The notes beneath the pieces were generated by a model, which did no database searches, was not told where the DNA came from, and saw only the letters and a program-made list of their open reading frames with translations. Of a DNA stretch of 64,000 bases, positions 27,200 through 38,984 are shown piece by piece. The stretch is from Steromphala cineraria. Taxonomy: Eukaryota > Mollusca > Gastropoda > Trochida > Trochidae. Made by a program: the position numbers and the translations under genes. Position 1 is the first letter of the stretch. Each line of letters begins with the position of its first letter. Location of the stretch: NCBI GenBank assembly GCA_916613615.1, contig OU744721.1, forward strand, positions 81,659,060-81,723,059, written 5' to 3'.

Positions 27200-28680
27200 T
27201 GTTTCACCAAGGATTTTCATAGCTCACAGATCATTTGTCGCAAAAACATATTGACTTTCAATCAGATTAAAACGAACGTAGTTTACTATATATATGTTCA
27301 AAATGAATGTACAATGTGTAACTGACTCAGTTCGTCAAGTATTATTCTTTAGTACATCCTTTCTATAGGCCTACATATAATTCTGATCAGTGGCTTTAAG
27401 CTTTACTATTTAGAAAAATCGTAACAGAGAAAACATCACAACCACACTTTGAGCGCCAGTTTTAAACAACGATTCTCAACAGAGGCTGTCGGGCTGAGAA
27501 ACATCTAACAGTAAAATATTGAAATACTACCAATTATATAGTTTTTTTCTTATGTGGACACCACATCGACCAGAATATCAAAGAAAGAACATGATTGATA
27601 AAATATGTTCTTGAGAAATTATCAATTAAGAACAATAGTAAATGTTTCTTCAATACTGATATATACCGGACAAAAGGTATTTTGATTTAAAGTCTAACAG
27701 TTATTTCATCAGTGTTACAATGGGTAAATAGATTGCCATTTGATATGACATACACAAGTTATAATATATCCATAACACATAATCCATATATCCACAAGTG
27801 ATAAGATAGATTTGTTTTGTGTGACTTTGTTTCAATTGTCTTTTAAACAAATCCAGTAATAAGGTCATCCATCATCTACAATATTTCTGTGCAACAACCT
27901 GCTGGACAGGCTGTTTCTATTTTTCTAGAAAGTGAAATTTTCAACAATATTCTACAAGCACTGAAATGACAAAATTTCTCCGCAAAAAGGAGAATAAAAG
28001 TTTATACGAGCAAGTCGTAATACAACTCAACAGATGATGTTTTGATTATATCATTGCCATTTGAATGTTTTGTTCATCTCACATACAGATATTTGTTTGT
28101 GATGTTAAGTGAAACAACAAATCACATTCCATTTTTGTTCAAAAAGTGTAGGTGTATTAGAAAAGAGTACGTACACGCAAAAAAGTGTAAGTGTATCGGA
28201 AAATACAACTACAGTTTAAACACCCCTTTGACCGGAAGTTGGATGCCATTATTCTTGTAGTAGTAGTTCTGTAATATGTTTACCCCGCGTATCCACAAAC
28301 ATAGCTCTTATCTGTTCAAGCACACATTTGTTACTCATAAGCGAAATACACATGATTCACAATCGCCGATAGGGCTGCTAAAATCGATCTGAACATAACT
28401 TTGAAAAGGCGCAAAGTAAATGCAGGTTTCTAAATACAGCGTTTCATTTTCTAAAGTCTAAACGGACTTATGTAGTATTGTTGAAGTTCATCAGAAGAGT
28501 AAATTATACACGACCATTAAGTTATCTGATAAAATGTCAAGTCTATGATCTGGTGTAGCACAAAATGCACACCACCATACTGTCTTCTTGGTTCCACACA
28601 CGTAACGCTACATATTGAACGCGCAAAGTTTCCAGCTCGTAGAACGGTTACCAGCAACATTTAACAAATTCCAACTAAAA
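27200..28680. other. Anonymous AT-rich sequence
   Basis: No gene, RNA or element is recognised. The open frame at 28042-28260 has no domain. Confidence 0.45.
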
Positions 28681-28687
28681 ACTGTCC

Positions 28688-28697
28688 GTCACGTGAC
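28688..28697. promoter_or_regulatory. Palindromic E-box GTCACGTGAC
   Basis: This perfect palindrome matches the USF/TFE-type bHLH-zip consensus. It lies at the left edge of the CpG-rich stretch, and CACGTG-like words (GACGTGTGG) follow it directly. Confidence 0.35.
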
Positions 28698-28729
28698 GTG
28701 TGGTTTCTTCCTCCAAGTGAAGGGCTGAT

Positions 28730-29560
28730 TAGATAAGTGTAAATTCAGCGCTCTCTCTACCGACGAGTTTCTATTTCCGCTATCGATCGACGTCAGTTCA
28801 TCGTGCTATTCGATTAGCTTAAATTCAAAACGTAAGTACGACCGGTTCCCCGATAGCGACTGGTCCCGGTGGACTCGTTCGTCGACCTGTGCTGCTAGTT
28901 TAAACTGACTCCATTCATTCAATTCAGCGTTACATTTCCTCCAACTACCGCGTATGTAGATGCGCACCTAAAAACAAGTCACTTAGATCTCGTTCCTAAC
29001 GAGAAGCAAACGTGATTTCGCTTCATCCATCCCCGGCAGTCGTGTGGCGCGCAGTTTTATTCGCCGCCAGTAGTACAAAGAAGATCTCCCCCATTCTCCA
29101 ACAATCGTTAATCAGCCCATTTTTCTTTCTATTCCGCATCGCACGACCACTTGTTCAGCAAAATGTGGTCCTAATGCGATCTATCTCCGCAAACGGCCGA
29201 TCAATTCACGGTAACATCAGGTAATAGCTGCCGCCGTAACTCCGCGCCGCTCGACCACGCCACAATCGATGGTAATATATTGGCCGCACCACAATGCTGT
29301 CGCCCTTTCGGCAATTCTTTCATACAATTTTGCCCCGACAATGCTCCATTATGAGGCCCGCTCCAGCTCGGCTAGCCTTCCGTGTAATTTCCTTTACTAA
29401 TTTCACCCGACTATTTTTTGCGTGGCAAGGCCGTCTCGTGGCAGTAAAACGGTTGTAGTGAACTACAGGGGGCCTGGCGGGGAAACCTTATTGTTCTGTG
29501 GCGGCTTGCGTTTCTCCACTGACGTCGTATTGTCGCGCCTCGCCTCGTGAGGATTCCAAT
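28730..29560. promoter_or_regulatory. CpG-rich candidate promoter or enhancer
   Basis: This stretch is much richer in CpG and G+C than the kilobases on either side. GTAAGT occurs at 28831, which could be a splice donor of a non-coding first exon, but I see no linked coding frame. The open frame at 29012-29224 shows no domain. Between 29261 and 29497 there are five ACAAT/ATTGT cores, which are Sox-type sites. The unusual composition and motif density suggest a conserved regulatory element; this is inference only. Confidence 0.35.
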
Positions 29561-30294
29561 ACGTGTTATATTGAGATATGTCTACCTTCCTCTAACGCTC
29601 TACACAAAGTTAACATAGCGTTATTTAAATTGATGTAATGTACGATAAACAGTAAATAAACATGTCTCACTTCTTCGCCCTGTAAAAAAATAGAAACATG
29701 TTGGATTGCTATTTAAACATGAGATATTATTTGACAATCACGACTTTCACAACATTTCGACATCGCTATAAAGGATCTCTGTTTTAGCTCAGAAAACCCT
29801 ATACTAGGTTATAGCTATCCTTCCATCCAGTCACGCGATATTAATTATGTCGCTCATTCAAACTATACAAAGATGTATATTTCCATGATGTCAGCGTACC
29901 TTATCTTTGCAAGACTTCTGTTGACGTGTCGAAGAGAGATAGATGTGAAAATGCTTCAGTGTTTGGCGACAAAGCCGAGAGAACGAAAGTGATGTTACAT
30001 CGAAAAATCATGTAAGAGTGACGTTAACTAATCAAATGTCAGATAATTGAAAAAGAACCCACATGTGTTGAGCACGTCAAAGCTTCAGGAAGAACTTGAC
30101 AACCAAGAGTATGAATATACGTCAGGGAGCACCAGAAGTTTTGATTGTATGCGACAACTTATCCCGTAGTATCCCATGACATTATATGCATTTTTAGCTC
30201 TTTTTAAGTTTCTACCAAAACAATGTTAGAAGTGTTATGTGATCCCTAAATAAAAAATACACTATAACTCAGTTCTTCAACATCTAACATCTGT

Positions 30295-30950
30295 CCATTA
30301 ACCTGTTCTTCAACAGTGTCCTTGGTGTTCTCGTCTCCCTCCTTCTCATTCATTCTACTCCCTCGTCTTATCTTTATTGAACTCTCCCACCCTATTGAAC
30401 ATCAGTCTGTCGCTCTTTACCCCTCCCTTTAATTCAGTCTACTCTCTCCACCTTATCTCAAGCTCCCACACCTTTACCATCATGTTGACTTTCGATATTT
30501 TCCACTCCACCCTTGTCTTTCCCTCAGCCCTCCTTCAAGCCTTTATCTTCTATTGTATCTCTCACCCATCCGTCTCTCTCAACCAAACATGTCTCTCTAG
30601 TTGTCGTTTCTTCAACCCTATAACCTTCTCTTCTCCCTACAACCCCATTTCTCTCATTCAACCATTTTCTCCCGTTCATTCCATTTGCCTGTCTATCTTG
30701 CACCCTGTTTCTCTCGTTCCTATTTCATTCTCCAACTTGTGTCTCTAGCTTTCTTTCTCCCTCCGTCAAAGCTTCTTTTAATCGTCGTCCATCTCCATCG
30801 TTCTCACACAATCCAGCAACGTTTGTCTCTCGTTCTTCCTCGCATCACATCATTCTCTCGTCCAACATCGTATCTTTTGGTCTCTCCCTTCACATGTTCT
30901 CTATTTTCTCTAATAATAACCCCAAAACCTCCCCCCCCCCCCCCTCCCCA
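30295..30950 (+). repeat. Pyrimidine-rich tract ending in a C14 run
   Basis: The plus strand is strongly C/T-biased for about 650 bp and ends in fourteen consecutive Cs (30931-30944) followed by TCCCCAG. The two open frames here (30377-30748 and 30601-30990) overlap out of frame and are rich in S, L, P and F because of composition, so I do not call them genes. Mirror-type pyrimidine DNA of this kind can form triplex structures. The terminal CAG could serve as a splice acceptor, but I recognise no exon after it. Confidence 0.7.
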
Positions 30951-32261
30951 GAAGACCGTGTGCTGCTCCAGGGCTGCTAATTACGCGTGACACTGGTGGT
31001 GTTAGAGAGGGCAAGGAACCAGACACTGAACGAAGCGCAACTGCGTTTAGCGCTGAGTGTCATAATGGCTGAAAAAACACATCGCCGATCGTTCTGAAAT
31101 GACTCAGTTGCAGTAACGAGAGTTTGTTGGTGTAGTTGCTCCGTGTGTCGCCCCGTAAGTCTGTCTTTCAGCAACAGCAGCGGGAGGGGTGAGGTTACAG
31201 GGACTCGGATGTCATCTAGGCAGTCAAGTGAGAAATGGCGTCCATCCTCAACACGCACGAACAAACAACAGTCGTCCCGCAGACTTGCACACGTGTCTAC
31301 AGACTGGAAGAGAATAACATCCTGCTCTTCAGTTTAAGTTACTGTATGATACATTTATTTCCTTTTTTCCCCCATTACAGATCTTCAAAACTATGACTTC
31401 AGATTGTAATAGCATACCGTTCTTCATACATTATACAATAATTCTTACAATATATCCTAACGATGATATGTCTCTTTTAAAAACGGTATTTACGGAAACA
31501 TTTTCAACCGATTTTTATTTTTCGTCACACATCCAACGAACAACACATAACAATCCCCGATTGACCATGATCGCGGTGTCGTACGTGTCTGTTCTTTCAG
31601 AGTATTTACATTTTCAAACCATTGGCAAAACCCATGTATCTTTCATTATCAACACAGGACACACTGAACGTTTGAAAAATCAACCTGTAATTTAGAACGT
31701 TACATAGGCTTAAACGTCCTACAACTATGTGGTCAAGGGGAATCTGTCCCATCCCAAAGTCTTCGACCTCTGACCCCCGGGATCCGATGAGCTACAGGGG
31801 CCTGACACTTGCCCCAGTTATATATAAGTTTGAAAAATGGCATTAGTGTTCTTATATATTTTTCTAGCATTTCTGATTATTTTTATGAAAGGACTTACGT
31901 GTACAGTGGACGGATTTTCAACATTTTCGTCACCGAAGCGTGGATATGTCTGGACTTAAAAAGTACCGCTCCGTGACGTCATACGAGATTTTATAAACGA
32001 GATAACGCGGTAATTACGAGTATCCACGAATCAAGGTAATCCACGAATTTAGGTAACGTGACTGTATAAGGTATGTTGTGGTGTATTGAACAATAGACTT
32101 ACAGAATGGGCGGGACGAAATGATGGTATGAATGTTGTGCAGAATGGTTTTCGGAAAAGGCGCTTAACTGCGAACCATATCTCTTCAATGACAAATATTA
32201 TCGAAAACAGAAGACTGCTTAGAAAATCTACTTTCATAAAGCATACGAATGGATCTAACGA

Positions 32262-32430
32262 GACAAGATTCAAGATTCAAGATTCAAGATATTTATTGCA
32301 CAGACACCCACACGGGGCAGAGTACAAATCTACAAACTATACATGGAATAAACATGTTATGGGGAAAGAAATTAGAAAGTGGTGTACAGGGAATAAAATC
32401 GCAATCCTACATGTAATGATTTCAATTTAA
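32262..32430 (-). mobile_element. LINE or SINE 3' tail with ATCTTGA repeats
   Basis: On the minus strand the sequence reads GTGTCTGTGCAATAAATATC and then a seven- to eight-base repeat (TCTTGAA, about three copies) down to 32262. A polyadenylation-like AATAAA followed by a short tandem repeat instead of poly(A) is the usual end of CR1/L2-type LINEs and the SINEs that borrow their tails. No coding part is recognised, and the left limit of homology is uncertain. Confidence 0.5.
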
Positions 32431-32592
32431 ATAGAGCTCTAACCATTGACCATTAACATATGACGAATTACGATTAATAATAAGTTACATGAATTAAATT
32501 AAGAATAACGCGACGTTGTGTCAGTTTTCAGGGTGGTGTCGGACTTTATTACACACGTAGGTAACGTACAAGTGATGGCATACTAATCTCGT

Positions 32593-32610
32593 ACGACACA
32601 CGTGTGTCGT
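32593..32610. promoter_or_regulatory. Perfect 18-bp palindrome with central E-box
   Basis: ACGACACACGTGTGTCGT is its own reverse complement and has CACGTG at its centre. It could be a bHLH binding site or simply a chance palindrome. Confidence 0.4.
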
Positions 32611-33667
32611 ATTGCGTTGACCTGTGTCGTAACAACATGACCTCGCATTCCACAGATTTGATTGGTTAACCAATGACCTCTCATTTAGGGTCAACTAATT
32701 CGAATCAATAACAAACATGTCATTTCTTCAAGTTTACGGCTTTTTATACTTGTAAAAAGTTGATACGTAGACAGATACTTAGAAAACATACTATTTGGTC
32801 AATGTGCAAAATCGATTTTATGAAAACAAATAGATCAGCGAATGTATTAATAATAGTTTTACTTACATTACAACGTCAACGGTAAATTCAACATCCGGAC
32901 ATCGCATCATGCACGGTTTGTCAGTGATAGCATGTGGGTAGATCAAATGCTATCAAATGTGACACGCACTGAGAATAAACAATGCAGTCAGGGAGTCAGG
33001 AACACATCACAGAAAAGTTGGGAATCCCTAAACACGCTTTAGCTACACAAGGCGATGACCTTGCCCTTCCCGTTGACATGTCGGTCCCCCGTCACTCTCC
33101 GATCATGTCGTTGTTTTCATTATCATCCATATCGATTCTATCGTTTCATTTGAAGTACCTAGAAAAGTTCGAAATGGTTTTTGTTTCAAATTAAAGATCT
33201 TCCATCACATTACCCGTTGGTAAGTAATCGGTTTTCAACAGAGCCCATGTATGATCCGCTAGCCCAGCCACACCGACACACGTTAGCCTTGACGCTTGAA
33301 CATGGCGAGCCGACCGAGAGGAGAGCGTTGACAGATTCGACTCTTACTCTGAATGTTTACTTTCTACACTTTCTGTATCAATCATTAATTAATCGTTAAT
33401 TAAAACTCATCATCGATGAATTGGACCTTTTTGACATTTCTAATTTTGGTTGATTTAATCGAAACTCGAAACTATTTTCTATCTTCGCAGGTTTAAATGA
33501 GCGACTGAGGAAATAGTCTGGTCACATCGCGAACGTCGATTATTACGCATTCGGTTATTGAAACCGGTTTCGGGTTTTCGGAACTGTTTTCTTGATGCCG
33601 TACACGAAAATGATGATTATTAACAAATGTGTCTATTCTAAACGTGTGTAATAAATAAAATACCACA

Positions 33668-33794
33668 CTCGGTCTCATTAGATACGAATTATACGAAACT
33701 CGTGACCTTCCTATGGTATCTGACCTCGCTTTCGCTCGGCCAGATACCGCCGGAAGGACACTCGTTTCGTATAATTCGTATCTATGAGACCTCG
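33668..33794. repeat. Quasi-palindrome (hairpin element), second family
   Basis: Arms of about 55 bp (for example TACGAATTATACGAAAC and its reverse complement) flank a short centre at about 33731. Six CTCG words start at 33668, 33699, 33725, 33735, 33761 and 33791. They form three mirror pairs about the centre, yet all read in the same direction, and the plus strand has no CGAG. The same feature is seen at 1511-1654, although the arm sequences are unrelated. Confidence 0.85.
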
Positions 33795-35047
33795 TATTCT
33801 CTATATATAATAACTGTCTTTTGCTTGTGCGAAATCAACTCTCGTGTTTTCTGATAAGAGTCATTCAGATAGAATGTAATGTTGTTCCTAGAAGGTTAGT
33901 GAGGGGGGTCATTTTGGCATTTTCTGAGCGGATGAGACCCCTTACAATGGTAAAAGTATCCTACTTCTTCAAATTTTAAGAGACACCAAGCCAAAAACGG
34001 ATGGCAAATTTCCCAAGGACCCTTCTAGGAAAAACACTGGAATGGAAAACATAATACATTTTCACAAATAAGAAACAATATTATTGATTAAGAAAAACAC
34101 AGAGATATATACTCAACGATGTGACATCAATATGACAACGTCAGTAGACCTACAAAGATTTGTCATTGCCCGACAGAGACTGAAGCATATTATAGCGGGC
34201 TGTCTGGGTACGTGCGAGACGAGGACAGCATACCACAGTGGGGGACGGTAGACCAGTCTTCACCGCGCCGGATATACTGAGGATCAGGTGTAGAAATCCA
34301 CCAAATCCAGGCAGATTAGCGCCACTGAGATAACAGGGTAGCTGTGGTGCGGTTCGAGACGTGTTGGCTGGATTTTCTACACATGGTATATTTTTCGTAC
34401 CTATCTGCTTGTGTTATTGTCTCTGTAGGTACATTCACATATACACAGCTAACAGAGAAATACTATGAGATTCTACTATGGCACATGCTTGTTTTGCCTT
34501 TCAGTTATGCATTAAAAGCAGAAAGTTATTTTAATCAATCATATTTTAGATATTATGTCAATTACTGATGGGTTTGAGTATTCATGTAACTTCAGTATGA
34601 CCTTGGTCAACAGCATTGAAAAGATAATCGAAACTTTACATTTCAATTCGTGTGTCTTTCTGTTTGTTCAGCAAAGTCTCTTTTGACAGTGCGTGAACAC
34701 AAAATCTCATATACTCAAAAAACATGCTAATAATAGGAAATACACCATCTAGCCTCTTGTACAAAAGTAGACTGTTAAACGTTTGCTAAGAACCAAAAAA
34801 TGTATTCTTTACATAATTGTTCAGAATGTACAAAACATGTCAATTTTTACAAGAGTTTATTTGAACATCTAACTAATCTGACGAAAGGGAGGTCATGCTA
34901 TATACAAAGTCCGCTGTCATTACACCTGAACAAACTATCGAAACACCAAACTGTTAATGCAGCTTATAACAAAAGTTTGAAAGCGATGACCATGCGTGTG
35001 TCGATATCGTGTATGTTAGCCTCTACCACGCATTACTGCTTGACGTC

Positions 35048-35250
35048 CCAGTCTGATTAAAAATCCACTGTAATAAAGTAAATAAAAAAGGTGTAACAAT
35101 ATTATCTCAAGTTAGCTTCGAACCTCACCCAGCGAGTCTTTCCTCTCCACCACACGAAATGAAATCTATGATCTATAACAAGTTCGTATCCCGGCAGGAT
35201 ACATATTTTAAAATTTTTATTTCTCGAAACATGGTCGATTTTAATCAAAC
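35048..35250. mobile_element. About 200-bp MITE with AGTYTGATTAAAA termini
   Basis: The left end CAGTCTGATTAAAA is mirrored by TTTTAATCAAACTG at the right end, with similarity continuing inwards (TCGA, then A/T-rich). TGACGTC occurs on both sides (35041-35047 and 35251-35257), consistent with a 7-8-bp target-site duplication. The interior has GAACC-type sequence that reads GAGGTTCGAAGC on the minus strand (a tRNA B-box-like word) and a small hairpin GTATCCCGGCAGGATAC at 35188. It is related to 45579-45995 by its ends and internal layout. No transposase is present. Confidence 0.7.
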
Positions 35251-35268
35251 TGACGTCGTCTTCTCAAG

Positions 35269-35538
35269 TTGGCTGTGAGTCCACTCTCGACGTGCACCCA
35301 AGTGAGGAAGAGTCAAGGGCATCGAATATGTCGACTCGATCGTCTTGCATGCAAACTGTTCACATGCAGTCGTCTACGCACAGTGGTCTTGTGTGGAAAC
35401 GATGACACATACACGGAGAGCGGAGATGAGATCTCAGAACTAGAGCTTGCAGTACAAGAAAACGGCCATCACGCGGCGTTATATAGCTTTCACGACCTCC
35501 ACCATATACAGCAACAGCATACAGAAACCATTCCATGA
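35269..35538 (+). other. Open frame of 89 codons, no known domain
   Basis: The sequence here has higher G+C than its flanks, and the frame ends in an acidic, H/Q-rich stretch (ESGDEISELELAVQENGHH). I recognise no domain or splice context. It starts just after the MITE at 35048-35250. It could be an exon remnant or chance. Confidence 0.15.
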
Positions 35539-35929
35539 TCCGTTGATGACACGTTGGCCTACATAGAGGAAGTCTTTTACTTTATGGGAGACCGGGGTAG
35601 GCACTGTGTAGGGTTACGTTTTGTTCGGTGATAGCTTGAACTTAAATTGGAAATTCCAAAGAGACCAGATGACCTTACTCACACACAATGCCGACAATCC
35701 AACATGTTCTTTGCAGGCTTTGCAGAACAGTTTTCAGTTCACAAATATTGACTGTGTTTATGGACAAGTTCATCAGTGGGAATAAACCAACATGCGAAGA
35801 CGCATATATATGTAAAGAATAAGTTATTTGAGTCTCGGGTTGTGTATTTTGCAGCATAGAAAAGAGCAAACATGGTTTTGGGTTAAGACTGGCCATTATA
35901 CAGGCATATATTTGACAGTGGATACGAAT

Positions 35930-36230
35930 CACCCTTAAGGTCCTTCCCAAACCATGAAGGTGCTATTCCTCAACATGATCCACCTCCTCAAAATGATGTT
36001 CCTGCGGGTCCTCCACTTCGCTTGGTAAACCTGAAGGTCCTTATCGCCCATAGAGTATTTGTAAGGGCCTTCCTTGTCTACCCTTAAGACCTGAAGGCCC
36101 ACCCTCCTCCTCTCCCACAGGATATTCCCGAAGATCCTCCTCTATCCACAGATTTTCCTGCAACATTGGACCACCAGAGCAATGCTCCAAAGCCAAACAC
36201 TTCTGAGGTGCAAGGTTAAGAAAGAGTTAG
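35930..36230 (+). pseudogene. Degraded proline-rich repeat, possibly once coding
   Basis: The plus strand shows irregular copies of CCTGAAGGTCCT-like words, which read as PEGP. Short in-frame stretches such as IPQHDPPPQNDVPAGPP and PQDIPEDPPLSTDFPATL are separated by stops and frame changes. It looks like a decayed proline-rich coding repeat or a minisatellite. No family is recognised. Confidence 0.25.
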
Positions 36231-37559
36231 AAATGATGCAGTTCCTGAAAAACCACAGGCGATCAATTATTTGGGTGACAACGACTGTTTAACTTGCAGA
36301 GAATATTGGACTGATAAAAGAGCTACATGGATGTGCGTATGACAAAGATAATTAATAATATATATTTGTTCTTTGCTACTTTTTTGGTTTTGTTGTATTG
36401 TTCCGGAGTTCGGCGGTTTGCTTACAGAGATGAATTGTGGAAGTTAATCTGTTCCTGAAGAGTTGTATTTCTAAATCCCAAATCGTGTTGTATTAGTCGA
36501 ATTTCATTGTATTTTCACAAATCACAAATAAAGCAAGTGCGTTTACTAAGAATACACCTCTTGACTTTGCAATTGTTGTGTGCTGAACAAACTTCGATTG
36601 TTCCCAACCTGTCCCTGAGAGAACCCGAAAGGAGTCAGGTTCCGCTTTAGATTTCAACTCGTCGCCTTAAAATCATAGTTATGGGGAATATTATGTTAGG
36701 CATTTTGAGCACTTATATTACATTAAACTAACGTTATGCCCAAATGTCTGTACAACACAAGATAGGATATGACCAACAAAACAACTCATAATCCATTGTG
36801 TAGTGACAAGGAGACGAACCGGCCCCGGTCCTTCCTTCGTTATGTCGCTTCTCTTTGCAACATCCATCTGGACAGGTCTTTAGTGGTCAAATGTCATGGA
36901 CTGCGACACATTGATGCTCTCGGTAGCAGAATCTAATGACTAGGTTTTGTCTGCACTGAACTGTTACCAGAACTTTAAAGGTCAATAAACAAAGTGCTGA
37001 TTTCGTATCTCAAAAGAGTTAGTTATTTATAGAGTAAACAAGGGGTCGAAGGCTAATGTGTGGTGTATAAATACAAGAATTCTCGAAAGAAACATTCCAA
37101 ATGTTAAGTTCTCAATATAACTATTTGATTTCATGTCCACGTTACATGCACGTGTAACGGTTTCTATATCACACCTCGTCACAACATTGTCACATTATGC
37201 GTGCATTCTGATGATCATAACTGCTCAAAACATAGGCAGTGCAGACACAAAGGCTAACATGTCCAATACTAATGAGTCGAATTCGGCTCTAAACACTACA
37301 AATCACTGTTCCCTCTATCGTGCGGGTACTGCAGCTTGGGGCAATGTGCACGGAGTGAGATGTCGCGAACTGCACCTGTTGTGAAAACGAGGCAATAAGA
37401 ACCATACAAACTAGGATTGACGCGTCAATACTTAGGTCTTCAAGATTCCTCTTTGACCTTCACATACTGTTTGACCTTCACATGACTTTTTGTCTAAGAG
37501 GGCTTCTTTATCCACATACAAAGATGTATGTCGTGTTTTGATAACTCAAATAGTAATGG

Positions 37560-38670
37560 AGAAATGAATTTTGGAACTTTATTGAAAACACTGAAATTTG
37601 AAGATTTTTAGACCCCTACTCCATGTCGGTCCTTCTAGCTCCTTAACTATCAACATTTTTATGATAAAGTGTAACATAGCAAAAGTTGTGCCTGATATAG
37701 CGCATGTAAAAATACAATCAATTTAAAGATATGTTTCTGTGTAAAGTAACTGTGGAACTTTGAAATGTGCCAAAAATGAGGATTTTCAAAAATCAGCAAT
37801 ATTCAAGGACAGGTCATGGACAGAAAAAAAATTATCACGACTTGTTCATATTTTTTACTGTTTACTCAATTCATCTGCTTCACAAAACATCAACGATAAA
37901 ATTTCTATCTGGAGCAGTTTTGAAACTAAAATTCTCAAAGTAAAATAACCCTCGAAAAATGTTAAAATCGCCGAAAAATGTAAAAAGTCTCTTAATGTCC
38001 ACATATTTCCTTTAATATCAACTTTTATATGATAATGATCTGTAGTGAGTTTGTTCAACTATCATTGTAGAACAGAATGCATCAAACAGATTTCTTATTG
38101 ACATTTCCTTACAGAGTAATCTCCCTTTGAAAGTAACACGAAAAATGACCCTTCAAAAAAATGTCGAACTTCAAGGGCAGATAACTCAAGTCACAGGTCG
38201 AAATTTAAAATTTCGCCACGTAGACTTTCTTACACACTCATTAAGCTTTCTAACGAGCTATCACACTTGTCTGTAAGTATTGCCGTTTGTGAGGAGAAGA
38301 TTTTTAAAGACGCGTACCGTCAGAACCGTGAAATTTCACAAAATTTTCAGCTTTTCGAAAATAGCAAAAAATCTATTTATACGGCCGAAAACGGCATAGG
38401 GTGCATTCGATGGGGAATAATGTTGCCAACATTTTGGTGAAAGTTTTAAGAAATTATCTCCCATAGTTACTGAGAAATCGAGGTTTGAAGTTTTTCCTTT
38501 AAGGGGAGATAACTCAAAAACAAAATCGAAATTCGAAAATCGGGCTGGACACAAATCTAAGTTAGGGGACCCTCTACAATCCCTGAAAGTTTCATGAAAA
38601 TCGGCTCATCAATCAGGTCAGAAATGGTGGAACAAAAAACGTACAAATAATAATAATAATAATAATAATA
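37560..38670. repeat. Diverged repeat region ahead of the 1574-bp array
   Basis: This stretch shares words with the array that follows. CTTCAAGGGCAGATAACTCA at about 38169 is the reverse complement of a phrase within each 1574-bp unit (GAGTTATCTGCCCTTGAAG). The form GGGGAGATAACTC also appears at 38502. It ends in (AAT)n at 38646-38671, directly before the first unit. I read it as an older, partly inverted relative of the same repeat. Confidence 0.45.
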
Positions 38671-38944
38671 AATATAGTCGCAAAGCGACGATTACAGGAT
38701 TCAGCCAAATATATGAGTGCTTGAGGCCATTTGTAGCAACTTTGGCATGATTTATTTTTTAAGGGGGGGAAAAGCTGTTTTGAGGTCATTTTTTCCATAC
38801 CTACCATTTCAAGTGCACATAACTCGAAAACTTGAATTGATATCTGCCTGAAATTCTCAGAGATGACAGACAAGTAGTCAGACTGCAGGGATAAAGGGAG
38901 AGAAGGGGACAGAGGACAGAGGACGAAGAAATATACTTGAAAAT

Positions 38945-38984
<40 letters not shown>

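Noticed and set aside
30377..30990. Two overlapping 123- and 129-codon frames in the pyrimidine tract
   Set aside because: Low-complexity S/L/P/F composition follows from C/T bias, and both frames are open at once.
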